64,000 nucleotides of DNA, from NCBI GenBank assembly GCA_946414075.1, contig CAMKNA010000002.1, positions 1-64,000 on the forward strand. The letters are read 5' to 3'. The stretch comes from an uncultured Fibrobacter sp. Lineage in GTDB: Bacteria > Fibrobacterota > Fibrobacteria > Fibrobacterales > Fibrobacteraceae. The position numbers and the translations under genes are program-made. Positions 1-7,967 of the stretch are shown piece by piece; the first letter of the stretch is position 1; each line of letters opens with the position of its first letter. The notes beneath the pieces are model-generated. The model worked only from the letters and a program-made list of their open reading frames with translations. It was not told where the DNA came from and ran no database searches.

Positions 1-54
1 TTCCTTCGGGTCGAGCATCTTGCCGTATTTTTGATGGTATGCGTCAATAGACAT
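1..54 (-). CDS. 5' end of an unidentified gene downstream of rpsO (partial)
   Basis: Only the first 18 codons are in the window. The translation starts MSIDAYHQKYGKMLDPKE. The ATG at 52-54 has a GGAG Shine-Dalgarno about 7 nt upstream. It begins 21 nt after the rpsO stop, so it is probably co-transcribed with rpsO. In many bacteria pnp (polynucleotide phosphorylase) follows rpsO, which makes pnp a guess from position alone. The visible residues do not identify the family. Confidence 0.6.
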   Translation of the reverse strand, partial: MSIDAYHQKYGKMLDPKE

Positions 55-75
55 AGATTATCTCCAGTCCGCAGA

Positions 76-348
76 TTAGCCGCGGAGACCGAGTTCCTTG
101 ATGAGGGCACGAGCGGCGACAATGTCCTTTTCGCCGTAGTACTTGAGGAGGTTCTTACGCTTTGCAACCATCATGGACAGACCGCGGAGGGAGTGGAAGT
201 CCTTCTTGTGGGTCTTGATGTGCTCGGTCAAGTTCTTGATCTTTTCGGTGAGGATAGCGACCTGCACGCGGACGTTTCCAGTATCCTTTTCGTTGGCGCC
301 GAACTTGGCGGTGAGCTCTGCAGCTTTTTCCTTAGTGATAGTAGCCAT
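76..348 (-). CDS. rpsO: 30S ribosomal protein S15
   Basis: S15 is a small-subunit protein that binds the central domain of 16S rRNA. The 90-residue product has the family's usual length. It carries the signature region around GLSMMVAKRKNLLKYY and ends in the typical ALIKELGLRG. The start chosen is the second of two nearby ATGs (346-348): an AGGA lies 9 nt before it, whereas the upstream ATG would overlap that Shine-Dalgarno. rpsO messages are often autoregulated by S15 binding their leader. The leader here is about 125 nt if the TATATT at 477-482 is the -10, so this is possible but not shown. Confidence 0.97.
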   Translation of the reverse strand: MATITKEKAAELTAKFGANEKDTGNVRVQVAILTEKIKNLTEHIKTHKKDFHSLRGLSMMVAKRKNLLKYYGEKDIVAARALIKELGLRG

Positions 349-476
349 TATAGCCATTCCTTTTTTTTGATTGTTTAACTAATTACATGTTTATGCCCGA
401 GTTTCCCTGCTTTAGGCCCAGTGGAATTGGCGAATCTGGACGCAGGACCAAGGCAAAAATGCAACTACGGGCTTGA

Positions 477-482
477 AATATA
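477..482 (-). promoter_or_regulatory. Candidate -10 box for rpsO
   Basis: Read on the minus strand this is TATATT followed by TCAAGCCC, the same -10 hexamer seen before several other genes here. No convincing -35 lies 17 nt upstream. It would give an rpsO leader of about 125 nt. Confidence 0.35.
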
Positions 483-483
483 G

Positions 484-518
484 GTAAAAGACGCGGGGCG
501 AAAGGCGAAAGACGAGTG
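484..518. repeat. Heptanucleotide tandem repeat, GCGAAAG family
   Basis: Five 7-nt units at 484-490, 491-497, 498-504, 505-511 and 512-518. Two are exact copies of GCGAAAG and the others are degenerate (for example ACGAGTG). The 12-mer GCGAAAGACGAG at 505-516 recurs at 7936-7947, at the very end of an SGNH gene. Confidence 0.55.
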
Positions 519-553
519 AAAAGCGGGTCAAAAACGGCTTATTGGCACTACAA

Positions 554-571
554 AGGGGGAAGCATCCCCCT
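554..571. repeat. Perfect inverted repeat AGGGGGA-N4-TCCCCCT
   Basis: Seven-base arms around the loop AGCA. It is not followed by a T-run, so it is not a standard terminator. The same arms and spacing recur at 39044-39061 in the other long intergenic region. Confidence 0.75.
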
Positions 572-604
572 CGTGGGCACTTCGTCGCCCCCTACCCCCT
601 CTCC

Positions 605-621
605 TAGGGGCTCCGCCCCTA
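605..621. repeat. Perfect inverted repeat TAGGGGC-TCC-GCCCCTA
   Basis: Seven-base arms with a 3-nt loop, in a C-rich tract (575-627). There is no T-run on either strand. Function unknown. Confidence 0.7.
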
Positions 622-780
622 ACACCCCATCCTTAATCCAATATATCTGATTTTTTCACAGCCAAAACGCTTACGAACCCGTATAAAAAAGTACATTCAG
701 GAAGTAGGTCTTATAGAAGCTCTTTATGAGCAGAAGGGTAACTGCCATCCTTAAGTTTGCAAAGTTTGTCAATTACGACA

Positions 781-815
781 AAAAGCCCACTAAACAGAAA
801 ATCCATTTAGTGGGC
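781..815 (-). terminator. Rho-independent terminator of the beta-helix enzyme gene
   Basis: Perfect 10-bp stem with arms at 785-794 and 806-815 and an 11-nt loop. On the minus strand it runs directly into TTTTT. It lies 30 nt past the stop of the enzyme gene. Confidence 0.9.
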
Positions 816-845
816 GAATTCAAAAAAGTTCAAAGACAGCAATTT

Positions 846-3164
846 CTAGCGGACCTTCACGACCTGCACCCCGGAGCCGACACGTACCAAGTAAACTCCC
901 GGGCGGGCCACACGGACGGACAGACCCGATGCGGCAGGGATTCTGCCGGAACGCAGCACCCTACCCTGCATGTCCAGAACGGCGAAGGCCTGGCCTGGCC
1001 CCACTCCTTCAAGGCGAATGGACCTGCCCGCGGCATAGGCCCTAAACAAGGGTGCTTTTCCTGCAATGGAAGGGTTAGATTTCGGGGACAATGACGACGG
1101 GCCACCCTGATTGGGAACGGCCACCTCGATGTAGTCGATGTCCACATGCCCCCAGTTCTTGATGATGCCGAAGGTATTGGCCCCCGCCTTCAGCGACACC
1201 TGCACCGGCATGTCCTCAAAGGCCGCGGCTGCCCCGCCCAAGTTTCCTTCAAGGGTCACCGGGAATTCCTGGGATTTCACCTTGGTACCGTTTACATGGA
1301 TATCCTGGGTCTTGGCGTTTGCGGCTGTATTGCTGAAACGGATGGTGACCTTGTATGTCCCTGCTGCGGGTACGCTAATATTGAATGTGACATTTCCCGT
1401 TGTTTCAGTGCGCATGTATTTACCGCCCGATGCAGCCTGATTTGTCTTTTCAGTACACCCGGTGCAGTTTGCATCTTCTGCCTCGTAACGGACTGTTTGG
1501 AAAGTTGTTTCCGACGACACGGGAACATCGATTGCGATATAGTCGATGTCCACATAGCCCCAACTCTTGTTGATGGCGAAGGTGTTGGCACCCGCCTTAA
1601 GCGACACCTGCACCGGCATATCCTGGAAAGCGGCATTGGCGCCGCCCACGTTTCCTTCCAAGGTCACCGGGAATTCCTGGGATTTCACCTTGGTTCCGTT
1701 TACGTGGATATCCTGGGTCTTGGCGTTACTGGCGGAATTATTGTAACGGATGGTGACCGTGTATGTCCCGGCGGTGGGAACATTGACGTTGAACGTGATG
1801 TTTCCTTCGCTCTTGGTAAGCACGTACTTGCCTCCGGAAGCATCCTTGTGGGATTTCGTTTCACATCCTGAGCCAACGCAAGTCGCATCTTCCGCCTCGT
1901 AACGGACGGTCTCATAAGAGACACTTCCTGAAGAGGAAATAACCGAAGAAGAACTGGTCGGATTGACCGACGCGCTGGACGGCGGCGTAAAGCTTGACGA
2001 ATACGCGATGCTGGTCTCCGGAATCTTGAAAAGTTCCGGACATTTATCGTGGTTATTGCGGACATCCACAATTTCCTCTACCACGGTATTCTCGCTTTCT
2101 ACGCAGTCGTTCTTGTCTGTCGCGCTATTGTCGCACCAACCTGTCTGGGCATAAGCATCAGCTGAGACCGGATAACCGACGGCAGTTTCATATTTGCCTA
2201 TATTGGTGCCAGACATTACCACCTCTTCCACAAAGTAGCGGAAGTGGGAATTGTAATAGGGCAATCCCGATTTCTTGGAATTGTAGAAGTAATTACCCGT
2301 AACGCTCCAGGAAGCTCCCTTCATGTCGATGTTGGCGTCGTCGTAGTCCACCTTACCATCGTAATTGGTACTATCCGCTATAAACATGTTGCCCTGGACA
2401 ATTCCCCTGACCGTTCCCTCCTTAACGTCGATGTTTTCTGCCGTTGTGGCCTTGACAATATTGCAAGTGATTTTCGTGTCATTTACGCGCCAGTCGTAGC
2501 CGCTGTAACGGTGCTGCAAAGTGTCTGCACCCCAAAAACCAGCGGTTTGCTCGGACTGTTGCGAAGAGACCCAGCTCTTATAATACGTACCGACATAGAT
2601 GCCTTCGCCGTATTGAGCGGTTTCGTAGCCAGAACCATGGATAAAGTTGCGGTTCAGTGTCACCTGCTGGCTGGAATCCCGAACATGGACCAGTTCCGTT
2701 CCCGTGTGGTACACCTCGCAGTCTTCCATCAGGGCACCAACAGAATTGTCGAACACCACGCCCTTGCTGAAAGTATGGATTTTCAGGTTTTTAAGAACAA
2801 CGTAATTTCCCGTCACGTGGATGCCGTAGTTGCTACCCACCGAAGTACCGTAAATCTCCGGAGGATTTGCAGGGTCTGAACCAACGAGAACTATGGGTTT
2901 GTTCTTTGTGCCGTCGGCGCCAAGCCAGATGCGGCCACAGTCGCGGCCCGTATTATTCACGAACGTGTCCTTTTGGCAGTTGTCGGATGGCAGTTTATAC
3001 TTGCCCGGGGCTACCCAGATGGTATCCCCCGCCTTGGCATTCAAAGTAGCTGAAGTCAAGTCGGCAACGGTAGAAACATTCACCTGTTTGGCGAAAGCCA
3101 CCGGCATGGAGCTGGCGGCCACAAAGCACAACGCCACAAAACTTCTTCCTTGAAGAAGACTCAT
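846..3164 (-). CDS. Secreted right-handed beta-helix polysaccharidase (pectate-lyase-like) with two CBMs and a T9SS-like tail
   Basis: 772 residues. The start (3162-3164) is chosen because GGGAGGT lies 4 nt upstream and the product then begins with a good signal peptide (cleavage likely after AFA, residue 25). Residues about 30-380 resemble parallel beta-helix enzymes: near the start is AGDTIWVAPGKY, and later strands repeat GNYF/GNMF-type turns, as in pectate lyases. A Ser-rich linker follows (about 395-415). Then come two CBM6/35-like modules, each opening with VRYEAEDA (about 417-545 and 555-685). The last 65 residues are a basic domain with DMQGRVLRSG and GVYLVRV, resembling the C-terminal sorting domain of type IX secretion cargo. 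The substrate is not determined; pectin or another plant-wall polymer is an inference from the fold. Confidence 0.75.
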   Translation of the reverse strand: MSLLQGRSFVALCFVAASSMPVAFAKQVNVSTVADLTSATLNAKAGDTIWVAPGKYKLPSDNCQKDTFVNNTGRDCGRIWLGADGTKNKPIVLVGSDPANPPEIYGTSVGSNYGIHVTGNYVVLKNLKIHTFSKGVVFDNSVGALMEDCEVYHTGTELVHVRDSSQQVTLNRNFIHGSGYETAQYGEGIYVGTYYKSWVSSQQSEQTAGFWGADTLQHRYSGYDWRVNDTKITCNIVKATTAENIDVKEGTVRGIVQGNMFIADSTNYDGKVDYDDANIDMKGASWSVTGNYFYNSKKSGLPYYNSHFRYFVEEVVMSGTNIGKYETAVGYPVSADAYAQTGWCDNSATDKNDCVESENTVVEEIVDVRNNHDKCPELFKIPETSIAYSSSFTPPSSASVNPTSSSSVISSSGSVSYETVRYEAEDATCVGSGCETKSHKDASGGKYVLTKSEGNITFNVNVPTAGTYTVTIRYNNSASNAKTQDIHVNGTKVKSQEFPVTLEGNVGGANAAFQDMPVQVSLKAGANTFAINKSWGYVDIDYIAIDVPVSSETTFQTVRYEAEDANCTGCTEKTNQAASGGKYMRTETTGNVTFNISVPAAGTYKVTIRFSNTAANAKTQDIHVNGTKVKSQEFPVTLEGNLGGAAAAFEDMPVQVSLKAGANTFGIIKNWGHVDIDYIEVAVPNQGGPSSLSPKSNPSIAGKAPLFRAYAAGRSIRLEGVGPGQAFAVLDMQGRVLRSGRIPAASGLSVRVARPGVYLVRVGSGVQVVKVR

Positions 3165-3320
3165 AGACACCTCCCAAATACTCCCCGTCAGTAATATATT
3201 CTTTTTATAACGGAAAAGCACGTTTAATTACAAAAAAAATGTAAAACTCCCCTTTTTCAACGGACTTTCGCAACCCATTTTAGCCCGAAAAACGCCCCTT
3301 TTTCTAAATTTACGCCCGTT

Positions 3321-4604
3321 ATGAGCATTTCTATACCCCAGTTGCCCAAGGGCACCCGCGATTTTTACCCGGAAGCCGAGCGCATCCAGAACTACATCTT
3401 TGACACCTGGCGCCGTGTTGCCGAATCTTTTGCCTACGAAGAATACGAAGGTCCCATGTTTGAGCACCTGGAGTTGTATACGGGCAAGTCCGGCGAAGAA
3501 ATCGTAAGCCAGCTTTACAACTTTAAAGACAAGGGCGACCGCGAAATCGCGCTCCGCCCCGAAATGACCCCGACACTGGCCCGCCTGGTAATCCAGAAAG
3601 CCCGGGAACTGAAAAAGCCCTTTAAGTGGTTCAGCATGCCCCGCCTTTTCCGCTACGAGAAGGCACAGAAGGGCCGCCTGCGCGAGTTCTTCCAGCTGAA
3701 CATGGACATCATCGGCACCGAAAGCATCTACGCCGAGGCCGACCTGATGGCCGCCATCGCAACGATGCTCCGCAAGTTCGGCCTCAAGGATGGCGAATTT
3801 GCCATTGGCGTTTCTAGCCGCAAGCTTTTGGCCACCTACCTGGAAGAAATCGGTGCCCCGAATCCGGCCCTGGTTTACCCGGTGCTTGACCGCCGCCTAA
3901 AAATCGGGCCCGAGGCATTCGCCAAGGCTCTTGCCGACGCAGGACTTACCGAAGACCAGGTCAAAAAACTCGACGACTTCATGAGCTGTAAGTCCATCGA
4001 AGAAGTCAAGACCAAGGTGCACAGCGAAAACGCTACCGCCGCCCTCGCCGAAATCGAAGACCTGTTCGCCACCCTTACCGCCGCAGGATACGGCGAATGC
4101 GTGAACCTGGACCTAAGCATTGTTCGCGGCCTTGCCTACTACACCGGCATCGTGTTCGAAGTCTTTGACAAGGGCAAATCCATGCGCGCCATCGCTGGCG
4201 GTGGTCGTTACGACAGCCTCACCGAAAAGCTGGGTGGCGAACGCATCCCTGGCGTGGGCTTTGGCATGGGCGACGTGGTGCTGGCAGACCTGCTTGCCGA
4301 ACACAAGTTGCTCCCCAGTCCCAAGCAGAGCGTGGACTTCTATATCGCCAGCTTTACCAACGACATGAAGAAGGTGTTCGAAACCGCACAGGCATTCCGT
4401 GCAGGCGGAAACACCGTGGCCCACCCGCTCGCCGCCATGAAGATGGGCAAGCAGCTGGACCAGGCCAACTACCAGGGTGCCAAAATCGTCGTGTATGTAG
4501 ACGGTTCCAAGGCAGCCGCAGGTGAATTTGAATACAAGGACATGCGCACCGGTGAAATGTTCGTAGGAAATTCAGAAGCCATCGTGGAGCGCTTGAAGGC
4601 ATAA
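3321..4604 (+). CDS. hisS: Histidine--tRNA ligase
   Basis: Class II aminoacyl-tRNA synthetase that charges tRNA-His. The 427-residue length is normal. Visible family motifs are the N-terminal LPKGTRDFYP, ALRPEMTPTLARL, motif 2 (FRYEKAQKGRLREFF), the histidine-binding RGLAYYTGIVFEV, and motif 3 (GGGRYD and GVGFGMG). The C-terminal 95 residues form the anticodon-binding domain. RGLAYYTG replaces the more common RGLDYYTG, as in the archaeal/eukaryotic-like branch. No Shine-Dalgarno precedes the ATG. A TAAATT -10-like box at 3305-3310 would leave a leader of only about 3 nt. It sits 14 nt upstream of the SGNH cassette and may share its transcript. Confidence 0.96.
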   Translation: MSISIPQLPKGTRDFYPEAERIQNYIFDTWRRVAESFAYEEYEGPMFEHLELYTGKSGEEIVSQLYNFKDKGDREIALRPEMTPTLARLVIQKARELKKPFKWFSMPRLFRYEKAQKGRLREFFQLNMDIIGTESIYAEADLMAAIATMLRKFGLKDGEFAIGVSSRKLLATYLEEIGAPNPALVYPVLDRRLKIGPEAFAKALADAGLTEDQVKKLDDFMSCKSIEEVKTKVHSENATAALAEIEDLFATLTAAGYGECVNLDLSIVRGLAYYTGIVFEVFDKGKSMRAIAGGGRYDSLTEKLGGERIPGVGFGMGDVVLADLLAEHKLLPSPKQSVDFYIASFTNDMKKVFETAQAFRAGGNTVAHPLAAMKMGKQLDQANYQGAKIVVYVDGSKAAAGEFEYKDMRTGEMFVGNSEAIVERLKA

Positions 4605-4618
4605 ATAATTAAACGCTT

Positions 4619-6184
4619 ATGATGTCCCCCCTCAAAGTCCTCTTAAGCATCATCAGTCTGTTCGTGGTTCTCGCCATCGTAGCCGTGGTTTACCCCGATG
4701 GCGGCATCAAGGTAGGCGACTACACCCTGCGTTACCCCAAGCTCACCGACATCTTCGAAAAGCAAGCCCCCAAGGACTCCTCCGCCGATTCTGCCGCGGT
4801 AGACCCCGAAGAGGCTATCCGCGAGATGATGGAGGCCACCAAGCGAAAGGAATTCGCAGCCTACAGCGATTCTCTCAAGTACTACGAGGACTTTTTCAAG
4901 GACGGCAAGACCCGATTCGACCTGCCAAACGACGATCCCACCTGGTTCGACAGGTTCTTCTTGCACCTGCAGCTGGCGGAGCTGGATTCCAATGTGGTCC
5001 ACATCGTCCACTACGGCGATTCCCAGCTGGAAGAGGACCGCATATCGGCCACCATCCGCGAAGACCTGCAGCAGGAATTCGGCGGAGCAGGCCCCGGCAT
5101 GATGCCACCTATTCTCACCATACCCTCCCAGACTACTAGCCACTGGAACGAGGGCGAACTCAAGCGCTATATTCTGTTCGGACCTAAGGAAGAAGAAGCG
5201 GACCACAACCGTTACGGCCCTCTGGCCCAGTTCGCCGACCTGGATGGCTCCGCCGTCATCGGAATCAAGAAGCGCGAAGACCGCAAGAACACCTTCCCCC
5301 ATGTAGGCGGTTATTCTACAGTGAAAGTTCTCACCGGTAAGCGTGGAGCCTTGCGGCTCAGGCTGGTTTACCAGCGCACCTATACGGACACCGTAGGCGT
5401 TAACGAGGACAGCACCTTCAAGCTGAAGACCCGCACCGCATTCGAGACAGCCGCCGCCCCCGAGGTGGAACGACTCACCAAGCTGAATGTCTACACCTGG
5501 AAACTCCCCGACACCACTTCCAACGCCAAAATTTACCTGGACGGAACTGCCGAAATCTACGCCATCTCCGCAGACGGAGCCTATGGTGTAGCCGTCGATA
5601 ATGTAGCTATGCGCGGTTCTTCGGGCACGGTCTTCCACCGCATCGACTCCGAGCTCCTAGCCGAATCCTACAAGGCCATGAACGCACGGCTCATCATCAT
5701 GGAATACGGCGGCAACCTGGTGCCCGGCACCAACAGCAGCAATGTAGACTGGACCAAGAAGCTCATCACCAAGCAGATTCTCGCCATCCAGAAGGCGAAC
5801 CCCGATGCTGACATCCTGTTCATCGGCCCTGCCGACATGGCCAAGCAGGTGGACGGCGAATGGAAAACCTACCCGGGCCTAGCCCTTACCGTCAAGACAC
5901 TCCGCGAAGTGGCCCTGGAAAACGGCGCAGCCTACTGGGACATGCACCGGGTGATGGGCGGAAACGGCTCCATGATCAAGTGGGCCAACCGTGAACCCGC
6001 TCTCGGATTTACCGACCACATCCACTTCACCCGCAGAGGGGCAGCCTACATGGGAGACCTGTTCTGCTCGGCGCTGCGCATGCACTACGACTACTTCAAG
6101 TTCCGTGACCGCCACGGCCTCAACGACGAGAAGATGAAGGAACTGCAACAGTGGAAAGTGGAGAAGGAGGGCGAGAACCCATGA
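4619..6184 (+). CDS. Membrane-anchored SGNH-fold protein, O-acetylation cassette (first)
   Basis: 521 residues. An N-terminal hydrophobic segment (residues 3-25) suggests a membrane anchor with an extracytoplasmic domain. The SGNH hydrolase blocks are visible: HYGDSQ near residue 130 (nucleophile Ser) and DHIHFT near 464 (catalytic Asp-His). A Gly/Asn block (EYGGN) lies near 360. Such proteins next to MBOAT proteins act as periplasmic acetyl-transferases or esterases on exported polysaccharides (AlgJ/AlgX- and PatB-type partners). Two adjacent ATGs (4619 and 4622) could each be the start, and no clear Shine-Dalgarno is seen. Its stop overlaps the start of the next gene (ATGA). Confidence 0.75.
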   Translation: MMSPLKVLLSIISLFVVLAIVAVVYPDGGIKVGDYTLRYPKLTDIFEKQAPKDSSADSAAVDPEEAIREMMEATKRKEFAAYSDSLKYYEDFFKDGKTRFDLPNDDPTWFDRFFLHLQLAELDSNVVHIVHYGDSQLEEDRISATIREDLQQEFGGAGPGMMPPILTIPSQTTSHWNEGELKRYILFGPKEEEADHNRYGPLAQFADLDGSAVIGIKKREDRKNTFPHVGGYSTVKVLTGKRGALRLRLVYQRTYTDTVGVNEDSTFKLKTRTAFETAAAPEVERLTKLNVYTWKLPDTTSNAKIYLDGTAEIYAISADGAYGVAVDNVAMRGSSGTVFHRIDSELLAESYKAMNARLIIMEYGGNLVPGTNSSNVDWTKKLITKQILAIQKANPDADILFIGPADMAKQVDGEWKTYPGLALTVKTLREVALENGAAYWDMHRVMGGNGSMIKWANREPALGFTDHIHFTRRGAAYMGDLFCSALRMHYDYFKFRDRHGLNDEKMKELQQWKVEKEGENP

Positions 6185-7962
6185 TCCGCCTACTCTTCAT
6201 CGTCGCCTTCGCAGCGCTTTCGGTTTTCGCAAAGGACCTGACCATTGCACCTGGCAGCTATAGCCTGGACCTTGCCAAGTACGACTTCATTGACACCACC
6301 GTAAATGTCATCCAGTTTCCCAAAGGAAACGAAGCCTTCACTCCCTTCTTCAACAAGATGGACACCCTGGTGTTCGAGAACAGGGGGCAAGTACGAATCA
6401 TGCATGTGGGCGGTTCCCATCTGCAGGCCGATGTCATCTCGGGCCGCATCCGCGAGCACATGATCAAGGAATACCCGGGAGCTTCCGCAGGTCGCGGATT
6501 CATATTCCCCTACTCCGCCGCCCGTACCAACACGCCATCCAGCTACGCCAGCTACTACAAGGGCATCTGGGACAAGAACAAGAATGTACAGCGGGAAATT
6601 TCAAAGCCTCTGGGCCTGCTGGGTATCGCTGTCAGTACAAGCGACCCCCGCGCCGAAATCACCCTGATGCTGGACAAATACAACTCCGCCCCCATCTGGG
6701 GCGAGACCCGTTTCCGCCTGTTCGGCTATAGCGACAACAACGATGTAGTTCCCGTGCTGCGGGTGGACTCTACCGACATTTACGGAGTCCACGACACCGT
6801 AAGCCAGAGCTATGTGTTCACGAGCCCCCGGCCTATCGACACCATCCAGATCCAATTCCGCTGGGTGGACTCCTTAAAGCAGGCTACCGTGGCGCAGTTC
6901 ATCAACGACTCCCTCTTGCAAGATTCCATCGCAAGGGCCGATTCTTTAAAAGCGGATTCCCTGAAGACAGATTCGCTAAATAAAGATTCCTTGAAGAAAA
7001 ACGGCAACGACACAAACAAGGCGGAAAAAGCAAAAATCCCCGCCAATGTCCTGAACCTACAGAACGCACAGCTGCAGAATGCGCAACCCGCCCTGGATTC
7101 CATGTTCCAGGGAGAATGCGATGTTCTGGACACCGCCTGCATCGCCCGGGAAGAAGCCAAGAATAGGGACACTACCGTCAACAACAGGTGTGCCGAGTTG
7201 GCGGCAAAAAAAGCGGACATCAATTACGAAGAAGGGGAACAGGACCCTACCAACAACCCCGACGACCACTGCTTCACGGAGCCTGCAGCCGTGCCGGATT
7301 CCGTCAAGAAGAACGCCCGTCCCCACTTTACCTTGACAGGCATTCTTTCCGAGAACGACGCCCCGGGCATCATCTATACCAATGTGGGAATTAACGGGGC
7401 GAAAGTCCACGACTATTTCGAAGAAGTGTGCCCGCTTTTCGAAAAGGAGATGGAATACTTCAAGCCAGACCTGGTGATTTTCGCCATAGGCATCAACGAC
7501 GCCAATGTGCAGCGCTTTAACGACAAGCAGTTCCGCGAAGACTACGACAAACTGATTGAGCGTTTCAAGAAAGTCAATCCCAATGTGGCATTCATCTTCG
7601 AGACCAACAACGACATGTTCCGCAAGATCAAGCGGAAAAAGTTCGTGCAGCATGGGAACGGCGAGGTGGCCCGCAAGTCCTTCTTTATGCTGGCCGACAA
7701 GCACAAGGCTGGTGTCTGGGACAAGTTCAGCATCATGGGCGGCCTGGGTTCCATGGCCAAGTGGGAACGGGCAAGCCTTGCCAAGAAGGACAAGGTCCAT
7801 TTCAATCTCACCGGTTACAATCTCTTGGGCGACCTATTCTACAAGGCCCTCATCCAGGCCTACCAAGACCATATCGCCAACCTGCCTGCTCAGGCCAAGC
7901 AAGAGAGCAAACCCGCGGTCCAGACAACGACAAATGCGAAAGACGAGAGAGGTAATAAGTAA
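6181..7962 (+). CDS. Secreted SGNH-fold protein, O-acetylation cassette (second)
   Basis: 593 residues from the ATG that overlaps the previous stop (ATGA), with GGAGG 10 nt upstream. Signal peptide about residues 1-17 (MIRLLFIVAFAALSVFA). Block I reads HVGGSHLQAD near residue 76, so the usual GDS is GGS. The Gly/Asn block is FAIGINDAN and the catalytic pair sits in DKVHFN near 536. Between blocks I and III is a long low-complexity insertion rich in DSLK repeats (about 245-280), then a Cys-containing acidic stretch. It is probably a paralogue of the upstream protein that works with the MBOAT protein. The role of the insertion is unknown. Confidence 0.7.
   Translation: MIRLLFIVAFAALSVFAKDLTIAPGSYSLDLAKYDFIDTTVNVIQFPKGNEAFTPFFNKMDTLVFENRGQVRIMHVGGSHLQADVISGRIREHMIKEYPGASAGRGFIFPYSAARTNTPSSYASYYKGIWDKNKNVQREISKPLGLLGIAVSTSDPRAEITLMLDKYNSAPIWGETRFRLFGYSDNNDVVPVLRVDSTDIYGVHDTVSQSYVFTSPRPIDTIQIQFRWVDSLKQATVAQFINDSLLQDSIARADSLKADSLKTDSLNKDSLKKNGNDTNKAEKAKIPANVLNLQNAQLQNAQPALDSMFQGECDVLDTACIAREEAKNRDTTVNNRCAELAAKKADINYEEGEQDPTNNPDDHCFTEPAAVPDSVKKNARPHFTLTGILSENDAPGIIYTNVGINGAKVHDYFEEVCPLFEKEMEYFKPDLVIFAIGINDANVQRFNDKQFREDYDKLIERFKKVNPNVAFIFETNNDMFRKIKRKKFVQHGNGEVARKSFFMLADKHKAGVWDKFSIMGGLGSMAKWERASLAKKDKVHFNLTGYNLLGDLFYKALIQAYQDHIANLPAQAKQESKPAVQTTTNAKDERGNK
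7936..7949. repeat. Two heptads of the GCGAAAG family at a gene's 3' end
   Basis: GCGAAAG then ACGAGAG, in the last codons of the second SGNH gene. It shares the 12-mer GCGAAAGACGAG with 505-516. Two units only, so chance is not excluded. Confidence 0.3.
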
Positions 7963-7967
7963 ACACC

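Larger units (their letters stand above)
349..845. other. Long intergenic region with heptad repeats and two hairpins
   Basis: About 500 bp without a credible gene, between two minus-strand genes. From left to right it holds the rpsO leader, a heptanucleotide repeat at 484-518, a perfect hairpin at 554-571, a C-rich tract, a second perfect hairpin at 605-621, and the terminator of the downstream-reading enzyme gene at 781-815. The short open frames here have no recognisable content. Confidence 0.7.

Noticed and set aside
554..571. Rho-independent terminator
   Set aside because: Strong stem but no T-run on either strand, and the same hairpin recurs elsewhere as part of a repeat.
4643..5638. 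331-codon minus-strand frame
   Set aside because: Antisense to the first SGNH gene, which has clear catalytic blocks.
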